Positions 44,545 through 56,384 of a stretch of DNA of 64,000 bases are shown here, piece after piece. Positions within the stretch are counted from its first letter, which is position 1. Each line of letters opens with the position of its first letter. Position numbers and translations under genes: made by a program. The notes beneath the pieces were generated by a model that saw nothing but the letters and a program-made list of their open reading frames with translations, was not told the origin of the DNA and did not search any database. Source of the DNA: Myrica gale (taxonomy: Eukaryota; Streptophyta; Magnoliopsida; Fagales; Myricaceae); assembly GCA_963930655.1 (NCBI GenBank), contig OZ005601.1:24366921-24430920 (forward strand). The letters are read 5' to 3'.

Positions 44545-45366
44545 GGTTACGATTTTTCAAATTGAACTGCCCGACTAAAAATCCAAAACGGTGGAGTTCA
44601 ATGTGGGTATGAAAAATTACTAAATAATGAGAGAACTTTAATTGTGCCCTAGCGTATTTTCCCGCCGTTTTTCCATTGGAAGAGCAAAGGGAGGATTGAA
44701 TCGGGTTGAAAGATCCACTACCGTTTGGCCCATTAACACTCAATACAAGGGCGAGGCCCACAATTTGAGGGGGTGGGTCCGATCACAATTTGTTTTAAAC
44801 AAAAAAACTCCATTCGTAGAAAGTATAAAATAAAAATGGCACCACTTGTTAGAAAATCTACGAACAGCAATTTGCAAAACTAGAAAACGAAGCAGGTCAC
44901 AGACCTTTGAGGAATAGAATCGAGCACTTGGAAGGCATTTGAGTGTGCACTATGGTGGAATGATCTCGCAATCAATAAAAAAATGATCTAAGAACAAAAA
45001 AATAACTAAAATTATTCTGAAATTTTCCTCACAGTTTTGGGAGCAACATATTTTATTTCATAGAAATCCCATAGTATAGCATTTAGAATTAGAACTTAGT
45101 ATTGATTCAAATCTAATCACAATCTAAGTATTCTGAGAGTTGAGAGGTAGAGAGAGGCTGAAGACTGAAGTGTACTTGGCCGGTGGGCGGTGGCTGAGAG
45201 AGAGAGAGAGACGGAGAAAGAGAAAGAAAGGCTGAGACTTGAGAGAGAAAGAGAGAGAGAGGAAAGAGAGAGCCCGAGAGAGGCAGAGAGAGAGAGCGGT
45301 GTAGGAGAGAGGGATGGAGACGTCAGAGAGGCAGAGTGGGAGAGAGAGTCGGCGGTGGAGGAGAGA
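44545..45366. other. ORC2 upstream region and intergenic DNA with GA tract
   Basis: ORC2 promoter and leader are expected at about 44545-44800. A GA-rich tract fills about 45196-45362 (GAGAGA interspersed with CGGAG). Long open frames on both strands there (Arg/Glu or Ser/Leu rich) follow from the repeat and are not genes. Confidence 0.55.
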
Positions 45367-45656
45367 TGTAACAAACCTCTTATTGTGTATTGTTTGTGTT
45401 GCTTGAAAAAATGGTAAAGAAAGTACAAAATAGCTTGTTCGAATAAACCAAACTTCAAAAGGGTAAAACTAAATAACTTCTAGACTTTTATTCTCTGATG
45501 CCCCTATTGTTAATTGATTAACTATTTATATATAGAATGGACTCAGGTACTCTCTAACAACTTGTCTCTATTCTCACCTCTGCCCAATAACTTCCCAACT
45601 TGCACTAGACCATCTTATGCTAACTCAGTATCCTTTTACACCTTGGGATCGTTACA
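45367..45656 (-). repeat. 3' LTR of the gutted gypsy element
   Basis: Complete LTR with TG...CA tips (TGTAACAAACC at 45367, GATCGTTACA ending 45656 on the plus strand). It shares GGTAAAGAAAGTACAAAAT, AAAAGGGTAAAACTAAA and TTGATTAACTAT with 47878-48125. Confidence 0.82.
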
Positions 45657-46401
45657 TTTCATTCTCCTTTAAACAACCTTGTCTGCAAGGTTGAGTATGA
45701 CCACAAAAAATTTATCAAACACTTGGTGCGCTGAAATATCCATTAAGTTACCAAGGTCTAGATCTACTTTTGAGGGACTTATAACAAGCACTTGGTGTCT
45801 GGTGCTCAGGAAAAAAAAATGCTCATCCAATTTACCAACACTTGACCGAACATTCCACCACTTACGAATCGATTGTGGCCCATTTCAAAAATTTGTTTGA
45901 CAAATTGTTCAAGTATTAACACCAAGTTGACAACAGCTGCCTCAAGGAAAATCCACACTAGCACGTGTCTTTTTCTTCTTCTTTTTTCTATTCTCTTTCT
46001 TCTTTTTCTTTCTCCTTTTTCTCTTCCTCTTCGCTTCCTCTTCTTCCAATTCTTCCTCACACCATATGCAATCATCTGCTGCAAAGTCAATAACAGGCAA
46101 TAATCCATTCTCCTCTTTTTCTTTGTAGGGAAATTTTCTTCCAACCAACTTGTTGTACAATTCTGAAGATTGCTTATGGAGGTTTTGGAGGAATTGAAAT
46201 TCTTACACTTAAAAAAAGTGACAAGGTTTACCTCAACAATCTCCAATGTCTTTTATGCTACAACAGAGGAAATTTCTCCACGAGTAGATATAATCGCACT
46301 CGTAACAATGGTAGCAGATCCATCTTTAGAAAGGCAGCAATATCCACTCTGAAAGTCTTCTGACTGGTTTTCTTTACATTTTCATTTTCTTCTTTACTTT
46401 C

Positions 46402-46641
46402 TTATGTAGCTTCTACGGTTGGATCTTTAGCCACTGCTCTCATCTCCTCTTTAATTTTGTCTTCATTGCATTCTTCTGTCTTTAGATCTTCAAGCTCAGC
46501 TTCAAGTATTTCCAAACATATATTGAATTTTTTGTGCATCTGTTTATTGAGTTGTTGTTCTGAATAATTGATTTTCTGCATCTCTTTGAGGAGCTCAGTG
46601 ATTTTAGAGCATTGTATGAGAAAATTCATGGCAAGATTGGT
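46402..46641 (-). pseudogene. gag-like remnant next to the primer binding site
   Basis: The minus-strand frame MNFLIQCSKITELLKEMQ... (75 residues) begins 12 bases past the primer site. It is rich in Glu, Lys and Leu, as the N-terminal coiled coil of gypsy gag proteins. It then runs into unrelated sequence. Too short to classify. Confidence 0.4.
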
Positions 46642-46653
46642 GCTTTGATACCA
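46642..46653 (-). other. primer binding site, initiator tRNA-Met type
   Basis: The minus strand reads TGGTATCAAAGC, against TGGTATCAGAGC expected for complementarity to plant initiator tRNA-Met. It directly follows the broken LTR tip TTACA. Confidence 0.75.
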
Positions 46654-46659
46654 ATGTAA

Positions 46660-47877
46660 GTCCTAGTTTCAGGATTAAGGCAACCCAAGAGGGGGGTGAA
46701 TTGGTTTTCTAAACTTTTCGATATTAACCCCCCAAAACCGTGTTTGCAAAGTAAATACTAATTTAGCACAAGTATAATGATATAACAAGTATGTAAGTGC
46801 TAAATGTAAAGAGTAGGGATAGAGAAAGCAAACACGTGATTTTTAGATGGTTCGGCAAACACGCCTACATCCACCCCTCAAGCTCCTTCACCGAGCCTTG
46901 AGGTTTTCTACTATCTTCAATAGCTTTACACACTAGCTTCCGGGTGCTAGTGAACCGTACAAGTGTTTTCCCGGGATCAACACTTAAACCCACCCAAGTA
47001 GTTTTTTGGCTCACCACTCACAACCTCACCAAACTTGAGATAAACACTCTCAAAGCTTCTTCTTTAGTGAACAACCTCACTAAAGGAAACACCTCTTTTG
47101 ATAGGTAGATTTAGGAACAAGACTCTCTCAAAGAGTGGATATAAAAGTAGAAAGCTCTATCTCTTGATTCACACAAAGACAAGGATGTGAAAGTGCAATT
47201 TGTGTGATGATATGAGAAATATGAAATAAGAAGGTTTAGAATATTTCTCAAGCTATACAAATGATATGTGGTTGTTGGGTCTTCATTTTAGATGAAATGA
47301 AGGTGTATTTATAGGCCACAAATGAAAACTAGCCGTTAGGGGTCGATTTGACAATTTTACCGTTGTACCGGTCGACCGGTTCAAGTAGCCGTTGCCCAAC
47401 GGTCATAAATTTGAATGCTGTCAATGATCGACCGCTTCATGTAGAGGTCGACCGCTATAAAAAGTTCATCGACCTGTTCATTTAAAAACATGTTTTTGAC
47501 CACTTTTAAACACCCAATTTTAAAGACTTAATTCCCATAAGTATATGAAAGGGTTTAGGAATATATTTGGGGTGTTTTGAAACCTTTAAAAACATTTTAA
47601 TCTTTCAAACAAAAGGTAAAACGGTTTATGGACGTTTTGAAAGATATGCAGGTGCGTGATTCAAATCCTTGTCAAATGTGGAATAAAGAGTTACAAGGAT
47701 TATACCCTAAGGTCTTGAAACTTCACTTTTAGCTCCTTGCATCTTCTTGTTCTTCTTTCTTCAAGGTTTGACTCTTTTCGTCAAGTTGTCTTTGTCTTTG
47801 AAGATGTCCAATTTGTAAACTCATTCATTTATTGTAATCGTCAAAATCTCGATTGTGCACAAAAGCCAACAACCACT
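46660..47877. mobile_element. insertion within the 5' LTR of the gypsy remnant
   Basis: The host LTR is interrupted after TGTAA (46655-46659), and TGTAA reappears at 47878-47882, where the LTR resumes: a 5-bp target duplication. The inserted 1218 bp starts GTCCTAGTTTCAGGATTAAGG and contains CCCAAGAGGGGGGTGAATTGG, a motif I recognise as common in plant repeats. It has no coding frame and its tips are not TG...CA, so its class is open. Confidence 0.6.
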
Positions 47878-48030
47878 TGTAACAAAACCTATTTATTGTG
47901 CATTGTTTGTTTCTTGAGAAAAAGGTAAAGAAAGTACAAAATATCTTGTTCAAATAAGCCAAACTCCAAAAGGGTAAAACTAAACAACTTCTGGACATTT
48001 CTTCTTTGATGCCCCTTATTGCTAATTGAT

Positions 48031-48062
<32 letters not shown>

Positions 48063-48125
48063 ATGGACTTAGGTACTCTCTAATAACGTGTCTCTATTTT
48101 CACGTCTGCCCAAAAACTTCCCAAT
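47878..48125 (-). repeat. truncated 5' LTR of the gutted gypsy element
   Basis: It aligns with 45367-45600 up to AAAACTTCCCAATTT and then stops. An expanded (TA)n tract at 48035-48062 replaces the short TATATATA of the other copy. Confidence 0.78.
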
Positions 48126-50890
48126 TTAGACGGGAGCTAAAATTGATGATTTTCAAAAGTTATGGGCCTCAAATCGTTGAATTGATAGTTAAGAGCACCA
48201 ATTTAATTTTTGTTCATACTTATGGGGCTAACTATGACTTTATCCCTTTTATTTTTTTAAGCAAAGTCGATTCACCCTCTAATAATTTTTTTTTTAAAAT
48301 GCGGGGCAGGCTCAGTCTTTGGGCGGGCTAAGGTGGGGCATGGGCTCATATGGGGCAAAACACATTAAAAAATAGAGCTCATTTTCACAAAACCAACCGA
48401 GGTGGTGGCCACTGTTCGCCCCCGTTTGGTTTCGCACTGAGTAGAAGCAAAGGCAACCAATAGTAAAGACTAAAGACCATGTTTTCAAACTACATTTTTT
48501 TTTTTTGAGAATTTTAGGAATGTTATGAAAATTAAGGTAGATCAGAGTTTTATTGAGATAAAAGTAATGACACTTAGGTTTTGTGGGAATTGGAAAAAAA
48601 ATAAAGAGATAGATGATTTGAATGAAGTTTTTATATTTATTGTTATAAAAATAGATGATTTTGAAGAATTTTTTATTAGTATTGTGTTAATTAAAATTTT
48701 GAGTTAATTATATTTACAAGTAAAAATTTTGAAATGAAACTAATTTTGGCTGAAATTTAGATTTGCAAATAAGCTATAAATAATGTCTGACTTATTCTGC
48801 CAAGAGTATGAGCACATATTTAACCGATTCTATTAAACTCTAAACTTCAATATTCAGATTTTTATTTTATAATGTGTCTTTTATAAACCCTCTTTTTCTC
48901 ATGAAAAGTATATCAAATATTCTGGATTTTGCATTGTGGAGTCAAATAATAATGTATATAGTCGTTCTGTTCATAAGTGATAGGGTACATGGTACGGAGA
49001 TAATTTTGATTCTACTTTTGTTTTGTTTTTTTTTTCAATAGTTATCGTCAATAGTGACAGTCGTGCACTGTTTTTTGTAAAAATGTACGTCATTGTCTAT
49101 GTCCTTCCTTTTGCGTTTCGGTAAACTCGTGTTACTCTAATGTTTACAGATGGCCTATAGTTACCACGTCAAATTAAAATATACCACGTATTAATTTGTG
49201 TTGTAACTAAATAGATAGGAAAACACATGCAACCTTGAATTCACAAAGGAAGAAATCACAAATCTTAAAAAATAAATTAAAATTAAAATATAGGTCACTA
49301 TTTAAAAATTGATATAAAAGTACAGGTATATAGTTTATATTTTTCTTAAAAACATAATACTAAAGACAGTTCGTCATACTCATCCTCGGTTTATCGAATT
49401 TGGGTGAACTTAACCTAATTAAGATATATCGGGTTGAAAGTTAAACAATAGGGGAAAATATATTTTTCACCCACAAACTACCATAGGTTTGACACTTTGC
49501 ACCTTAAACTACCAATTTTGATACATTACACTCTTTAACTACCAATTTTTGACACTTTGCACCCTTTTTCAAAATTTGAGACTAAAATGACGATAATGCT
49601 TTTGACACATTTTGTATATAGTAAATATATTATTGTAAATTTATTAATTTATCAAGGGTATTATTGTCAAATGGAGGGTGCAAAGTGTCAAAATTGGTAG
49701 TTTATGGTGCAAAGTGTCTAACATTGGTAGTTTGAGGGTGCAATGTCTTAAAGATGGTAGTTTTAGGTACAAAGTGTCAAATCTATGGTAGTTTACTAGT
49801 GAAAAATGTATTTTCCCTAAACAATATGATTGATTCGAATTCACATTGAATACAATTCTGTCAAATGTTTTTTTTTCTTCTTATTCGGATTCTCGGAATA
49901 ATGGCATTATCTCACGTTATAATCTTACCTTATCATGAATGCCAATGGAACCTGCTCGTGAGAAACAAAATGGATGATTTAAAAAAAAAGGAATAATATC
50001 CATTTGAACAGTGCAAATCAGACAATTACAATATAATTATTTTCTGTTCGTGCAGATCAATCAAGTAAGTGGATCATTAAGATGGCAAAGAGTCCACTTA
50101 AAGAGACAGGTCGATTGGAATAGCATATGATTAGTTGATCTGATTTTGAAACTTAATTTATAAATAATTTTCCTGTGGACAAAATAGTGTAACTATAGCA
50201 TTAATTGCATAATTTTCACAAATCATTGGAGATAACTCAAGATCAGTTATACCCACAATTGGTAACTTTTACTGGATCAGTAATTTCTTACTATTTTTAC
50301 TAGAACCCTATTTTTAAATTGGGGATTTTAGTTTTATAAGATTTATCCAAGGAAATCTTAGCAGACAGGAAAAGGGTAAAATAGAAGAAAAACCAAAAGG
50401 TTAGAAAATAATAATAAAAATAAAGAAACAAACAGGAAAAAAACAATTGTAATCATAAACTGTCATCGAACTTTATCGCGCAAACGACCAGCAACAATCA
50501 CGGAATCGCCCCGAAGGTAATCAAACCCAATACAACAAACTCCCACCGTCCCCAAATAAAGAGTGCGTGTAATTATGTCGGTTTAAGTAGGAGATTAGCA
50601 GACGGAAATACGTCACTTCGACAGATAAAAAAGCAAAGGGAAAATTCCTCACACTTCCACTGCCGGTTGGGTTCCGCTCCTTTTTCTCTTTTTCGGAAGC
50701 AAAAGGGGGGTTATCGATCGAGGGAAGTAAGTTTTGGATTGATTTCTTGTGTTCTAGTTGATCGATCTACTATCTTAACCGTTAGAGAATAATATATAAT
50801 TTATTAGTGGAGAGCTAGTTGGTGCGACAGAAAGAGAGAGATATGGTGGAATGAGGGTGAAGAGGAAGAAGAAGGGGGAGAGAGAGGGAC
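48126..50890. other. intergenic, AT-rich, with one Mutator-type MITE
   Basis: No gene recognised. 48126-49440 is AT-rich. The MITE at 49451-49817 is listed separately. 50600-50890 precedes the plus-strand gene at 50891 and contains GA-rich leader-like sequence (GAGGGTGAAGAGGAAGAAG), the likely 5' leader. Confidence 0.5.
49451..49817. mobile_element. Mutator-type MITE, complete copy
   Basis: A 367-bp element with ends GGGGAAAATATATTTTTCAC and, reverse complemented, GGGAAAATACATTTTTCAC, both continuing to AACTACCATA. It has an exact 9-bp duplication TAAACAATA at 49442-49450 and 49818-49826. The interior contains repeated TTTGACACTTTGCACC and ACTACCAATTTT words in both orientations. It is the uninterrupted relative of the element split at 29003-36360. 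Confidence 0.9.
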
Positions 50891-53800
50891 ATGGCGCAGG
50901 GGAGAGGCAGGTGGGGATGTTCCTACAAGAAAACTACTCTCGTTGTTTGCTTAATCAACATTGTCATCGCCCTCTACGTTCTTCGCTCTCTTTATTCTTC
51001 TCTCTACATCTACTCCGGTAACGTCTCAAGGAACGGTAAGCCTCTGTTTTGCATTTCTATTCTCTTGAGGTTTGAATCATTCTTGCCATTTTGGCCATGC
51101 CCACATGATGTGTTGCGGATTTTCGTACAACTCAGTTCCAAAGTTTGAGTTTTCTTTCTTAAAATTTTTCAGCTGTTAGCTATACCCCGGATCAGATTAG
51201 CAAAATGGAGGAATCCATTCGGATTCGGAGAGCGTTCCAACCGGTGGAGCTTGTTAAATTGGTAAGATCCATTGAGGGATATGTATCGATTTGATTCGAA
51301 TATTCGATGTTGGTGTGGTTTGAGATATTGCTTCCTCAGTGGTCTCTCTGAAACTCGTTGTTATGGCCAAAAGGTGAAGAAACTTAAAGTGGAGCTTTCT
51401 AGAGGAGATGTTATGGTTGCACTGCCGCGGCCTTTGAAACAGAAGATCACGGATGAGATATTGGAGAGGCTGAAAAGCTTGAATGGTAGTGCCAACGTTA
51501 CTGAGCAACGAGGTGAGTACAAGTCAATTTCCTTGTAATGTCGGTTGGTTACTGTTAATGAAGAAATTTCTGATATTAATTTCAATTACATGATTTCGCA
51601 AACAAGGCATTAGCCATTAGCGATGTTGAAGGTTATGGGCATATGTTCTTTAAAACATTAATCGTGTTAAGTCTTAGTTAAGGGTTGTCCAATATATTAA
51701 TGGTAATTAGCTAAACTCCAATCTCCAGGTCCTTGGTACATTCCCGATTGCTAGCTTCCTTTACGTATGTGGAGTTCCTTTACATATGATATGGTTGTGT
51801 TGATGCCACTTGAGAGGCAGGGAGAGAATGAAAAAAATGCTCTTTCACACCCATCAAGAATTAGAATGACAAACGTTTCAGGTTGTCTCATTTAATATGC
51901 TACAAGATTTTGCCAGCGGTTACACTTTGGACTGGTGATAGCATTCTGCTTGTATTGTTCCAGGTTTATTCGTCTGTTCTGCGCTTTAACTCTTCTGCTA
52001 AGCCTGGTCTAGTCAAATTCCTTTTTATTCTTAAAACATAAGCAAGAAGTGCAGCCAGATTGATATTGAATACAGCTAAACCTCTTCTGATTTTGGGAGT
52101 TAAGCTTCACTTTTGTGTTGAAGCTTAACTGTCTCCACCTTGACTAATTACCATTGCTGCTAACGCAAAGAGCACTATTTCTAGCTCCTTGAGACTGCCA
52201 TTTCTTTCACCACCCATATTTTATCTATCTAATGCTATGAACAGTATAATTTGCACTATCACCAAATTGCATGTGTCACATTGTTGCCACTGTTAGTGTC
52301 ACATCATTGCCTCCTCCCTGGGAACCACTTATGTCATTGCCACTTCATGGCCCCCAATGCCAATTCCATGGAGTTGGATAGGAATTTTTTTTTGACAGAT
52401 GGCCAATCTCGGGAGTCCTTTCTTCTCTGTCTTTAGTAAAAGCAATCTGAGTTTAAAATTGTGCATGTTCGTGGGAGACAACAGCCCTATAGCCTAAAAG
52501 ATGCAGGAAATGGTGGTTGGGGTATCCGGTGATGAACGGGAGATCAGGAGTGATGGAACTGAAGAATGACAAGGAAATAGCTGCGGAAATGCAATTTGGT
52601 TTAATTTTGTTCCAATGGGAGTTTTTGTTGTGATTTTATTCTGGTTCACTACACCTGAGTTTTGCCTCTTACTGAAAACCTAATTAACATTGTGGTCAGA
52701 AGTTCGTTTTTTAATCGTGATTGATCTATGAAAGGGCCAATGTGGCATTTGACATTTATAAATGTTGTCTTTTAGTTTCTGCTTGCTGGCTCAGACGTCT
52801 GTCCTTTATATATGTGCATTAATGATACAATGTTATGTTTTCTATTGGAATCTAGTGCATAATCTGTGAATTTTGGTATTGAGTGAACTTGTAACTGGAC
52901 TCCAGTGCAGAATCATTCTGCTCCTTGCGACAAGGAACTTTTATTGCAGAATGACAGTATGGGGAAGAGTGCCGCTGTGTCACCTCTCTTAATGATTTTC
53001 CTGTGTAGGCATAGGTGGGGTGTCAGTCAGATGGATAAGTAGAATCAATGTCCGATAGTTAAAGATATGTGCACGTAGACCTAAGCTTGTTTTGCTGGGT
53101 TATCGTGTAGGCTGGGTAATGTGCTCTCTCTTTAGTTAGTTCGACAGAAAGTTTTGTTCTGGTAACAAGTGCCACATTTCCTGTTGGGGGATGCCACCAC
53201 CTCATGGAGGTCACAGAAGCTTGCAAAGACTACATTTTTCAATGGGGTTTGTTATGTTGCTTAGGAAAAGGCTGGAAAGTAAAAATGCATTGCTCAAATG
53301 CTCTATTCTGGGGACCTTTTTTCCCCCTGCTCTCTCTATGGGCCAATGATGCGACTGGACTTAAAGAACCAGTACTAAAACTATGGCTTAATGGTCTGTA
53401 TAAAATATGAATGTCTGTTTTGTATTCTGTGGTTACATCTCTTAGTGGGTGTCATCATCTCATTTCCGACTTTACCTAATTAAAACTACCTTTCTCCCTT
53501 CTCTACCATAATTACTGGAAAGTGCATAGTTTACATCGCGTATGAAACAGTAACATGGATGTTACAGACTTTTATGTTCCCCGCAGGGTTGTCCCTCTTT
53601 GTCTTGCAACGCTTATTAGCTGCTGGTGACAAGGATAACCAACTTTCATTAAGCAATAATGATTCTGAGAATTATTGTTCTGAATTTGGGTCTGTCTATC
53701 TTTGGTTTGTTCTTGCTACTTATCCTGTCTTCTCTTAAATAAACAGAAGCAGTTGAAAGCTGGTGCAGGGAAAAACTAGAAACAACTAAGCAGTTAACCT

Positions 53801-54823
53801 TTGAGAGAGGGACTTTGAATTCAACTATTCTGCAGGAGGAAGCTGGTATGTCTTTTCATCTAGAGGCTGTATTATTTTGTATTTGAATCTATCTGTGGGC
53901 ACAGGACATTTAGGATCAACCTTGCTGAAGTCTTTAAGGGAGACTAGTGAAATTACTGTCCAGGTGATGGCTAATATTCTAAACTGCACTTGGTAGGAAT
54001 GCTAGTGAAAGCCTTGGAGTCTGATTGGGCCGTGCTGTTAGAAGAAATTGGCCTTTGGATACCTGCTGAAGTTATTAATAAAGAACATGATGATAAACCT
54101 GAAGGTGAAGAAGAGTTAGGTAATTCCTTCCCTCCCAAACTCTGCCACCCTCCCGTTTTCATTTTTAATTCTACTTTTTAGGAAGGTAAAATCCCATAGC
54201 ACTTGCCTGCTAGATTTCTGAATATATTGTGTGTTTCTCATGGAGCTGAGGCTAAGTTATATTTTCTCTTCTCCAGAGGATGAAATATTGGCTGGCAGGC
54301 CACTGCCACCTCAATGCCATGCTGAACTTCATACTGATTATGATGGTTCAGCTGTCAGATGGGGCCTTACCCACCATAAAGAAAGTGCAGCTGACTGCTG
54401 TCAAGCTTGCTTGGATCACGCTGCACATGCCAAGCCAGGTGAAAAGAAATGTAATATTTGGGTTTATTGTCCGTCTGAAGATGGGTGCCATTCTCCTGAT
54501 ATTTATCAACACAAACATCAGGAGTGCTGGCTGAAATATGTGAGTATCAGCCTACCTCTTCATGATGTTAGCTTCTCAATACCCCCCCCCCCCAAATAAA
54601 TATGAATACATTTTATTTTTCCAGAAAATCGTGGTATTTCACTGATTCACATTTAGTTTTCTTCCAGATTGAGTCCACTGTAATATTGTTGGTCTTGTCT
54701 ATCAAAATGCAGGCAGAAAATCCCAAACTGAATTTCAAGGACAAGTATCCTGAATCATATAGAAATTCACACCCAACTGCGCCCTTTGTGGTACCCTGGG
54801 TTTCTGGTGTTGTTAGTGCATGA
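50891..54823 (+). CDS. single-pass membrane protein with Cys-rich PAN/apple-like domain
   Basis: Plant protein of unknown function. Exons: 50891-51035, 51173-51261, 51374-51512, 53747-53845, 53997-54119, 54277-54539, 54713-54823. They total 969 nt, 322 residues, and phases agree. Residues about 14-36 form a hydrophobic segment (TTLVVCLINIVIALYVLRSL) after a short basic N-terminus, suggesting a type II signal anchor with the rest in the secretory lumen. The middle is acidic and helical. The C-terminal part has eight Cys in a PAN/apple-like arrangement (PPQCHAELHTDYDG, AADCCQACLDH, KCNIWVYCPSEDGC, HQECWLKY), then ends PFVVPWVSGVVSA. Intron 3 is 2.2 kb. Its acceptor before exon 3 (CCAAAAG|GTG) has a poor pyrimidine tract, the weakest junction in the model. 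The exon structure is firm in the C-terminal half. PAN assignment is from Cys spacing and is tentative. Confidence 0.82.
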
Positions 54824-55315
54824 TTGGATTTGCCAACACGGGGTGGCATAGGATTTTGAGCTACAGCTTGTGCTACCGGTGGAAATGCACATGAAACTAG
54901 CACCTCTTGAATCTTCCTGCTCTGCTCTTATTCTCTGTTGTCAAGAAAGAGGAAGGAAGGAGAAGATGCAAGCTGAGGTTGGCTATGGTATACTTCCAAT
55001 TTTTCTTGTCATTCAATTTTTTTAGGTCCGTGGTGAGGTTGTGTTGGTGCCCATGATTTTAAGTTGAGAAATCTGGTGCCAAGGCGTGAAAAGCTTTATT
55101 TGTGGATTTAATGATCTGCAAAAATGATTCATTGTAGTTGGGATGTCAGTTAGTGTATGTAAAATTATTCAATTTTTATGGGGATGCGAATACTTAGACG
55201 GCTGATTGTTGCGGATTCTCTCTCTCTCTCTCTCAAGTCGAAATGAGGACTGTAAGGCAGCCTATCCTCACCAAAAGGAATATAGATGGAAAAGAGAGAA
55301 CCGGCCGAGAAGGTT
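54824..55315. other. 3' untranslated region and spacer
   Basis: Probable 3' untranslated region of the PAN-domain gene, followed by a TC tract (55218-55234). No coding sequence. Confidence 0.5.
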
Positions 55316-55708
55316 GGAGGTTTTTTTTTTTTTTTAAATGCTAATCAAGCAGACATTCATTCATTCATTCCAAATACTAGTAGTCCAAAACGGGCAGACA
55401 TAGCCTGCCATACAAAAAATGAGGCGCATAATTACAACTCAAAAAGGTGGTTCTTTAGCTTGGGCAATGCGGGGTACTGGGTCATTTTAGGCATGATCCG
55501 CTTGGATCCTATCGGTCAAAATTTTCTTGAATTGTCCTAGTGCAGCTTCAGAAACAGCCAAAAGAGCGGCTAGAGCTTCCCCTACCGTAGGAGTGAGACG
55601 AGGTAGTGTTCTCGTTTTTGTTCTCAGTTCTTTACCGGAGGCATCCCTGCATACCGCGACAAGCACCGCGAAGGACTCCCTAATAGGGGGAGGGGGGGCG
55701 GCTTTCAT
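55316..55708 (-). pseudogene. LINE 3' end with RNase H domain fragment
   Basis: The minus strand 55708-55490 encodes 73 residues with GKELRTKTRTLP, EALAALLAVSEAALGQFKK and ILTD. This is the RNase H-like (RVT_3) pattern found at the C-terminus of plant LINE ORF2 and related domestic copies. Catalytic acidic residues of the first strand are not visible. About 170 bases further on the minus strand, the sequence ends in ATGAATGAATGAATG and a run of about 15 A (plus strand T at 55321-55336), a LINE poly(A) end. A 5'-truncated insertion. Confidence 0.65.
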
Positions 55709-55964
55709 GGGACTTCCATGCCAGTATATGTTCAGAAGTGACTTATGACCACCTGTGTATACCCTCAGTAACCACTTTGTTCCTGTTTAACCTTATAATG
55801 TCCAGAGTGTTCACAGCAAAACAATTGGAAGTGGCGAGGATCTACATTTGCTTCGAGTAGGTTTTTGGGGTTGAGGATGATGCTGACCCTTTGCGTAGTG
55901 TCAGAAATTGGAATTTGCGACATGTTCATTGGCCATGGAGAGGACAGCCAGATTATGCGAGATC
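55709..55964. other. unassigned spacer
   Basis: Short sequence between the LINE fragment and the 105-bp tandem repeat. No feature recognised. Confidence 0.4.
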
Positions 55965-56174
55965 TGGCGCAAAATATAAACAGATGTTCAAGGGTCCTAT
56001 GCTACAGTTGCATAAACGATAAGTTTTGTTAGAATATACATTAGTCCCACTTGGATTAAGAATGTGAGTTGGCGCAAAATATAAACAGATGTTCAAGGGT
56101 CCTATGCTACAGTTGCATAAACGATAAGTTTTGTTAGAATATACATTAGTCCCACTTGGATTAAGAATGTGAGT
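55965..56174. repeat. two identical tandem copies of a 105-bp unit
   Basis: Copies at 55965-56069 and 56070-56174 appear identical (TGGCGCAAAATATAAACAG, AAGGGTCCTATGCTACAG, then TGTTAGAATATACATTAGTC and CCACTTGGATTAAG). The TGTTAGAATATACATTAGTC word resembles the beginning of some copia LTRs. Absence of differences indicates a recent duplication. Confidence 0.9.
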
Positions 56175-56384
56175 TTTTTTTGTGAGTTACGTCTTCTACT
56201 GTATAAGTACTTCTCTCCAACACAGAACTACCTTAAGTTTTGTTTCTCTCTCTTCCTTTTTGGTAATGATTTGTATGCTACACTCCACATCAAGAATTTC
56301 AGCCTCTCATGCATGCCTGGAGTCTCCACAAAGCTTTCTATTCTTTTGGTTGAAGGGTGCTGCACCGTTTTTATGTTTTGGGTT

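Larger units (their letters stand above)
45367..48125 (-). mobile_element. gutted Ty3/gypsy-type element, minus strand, with nested insertion
   Basis: A 290-bp LTR at 45367-45656 reads on the minus strand TGTAACGATCCC...GTTTGTTACA and is preceded by a polypurine tract (AAAGGAGAATGAAA). A second copy (47878-48125, lacking its last ~60 bases) lies at the other side, with its inner tip cut off by an insertion at 46660-47877. Just inside is a primer site TGGTATCAAAGC (46653-46642), one base from the initiator-Met form. About 1 kb of interior remains: a coiled-coil-like gag remnant (46641-46402) and Lys/Arg-rich low-complexity DNA. Protease, RT and integrase are gone. The residue context before the polypurine tract resembles chromovirus polyprotein ends, so gypsy is favoured over copia. 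Confidence 0.75.

Noticed and set aside
45117..45458. Ser/Leu-rich ORF (minus) and Arg/Glu-rich ORF (plus)
   Set aside because: Both are translations of a GA/TC low-complexity tract.
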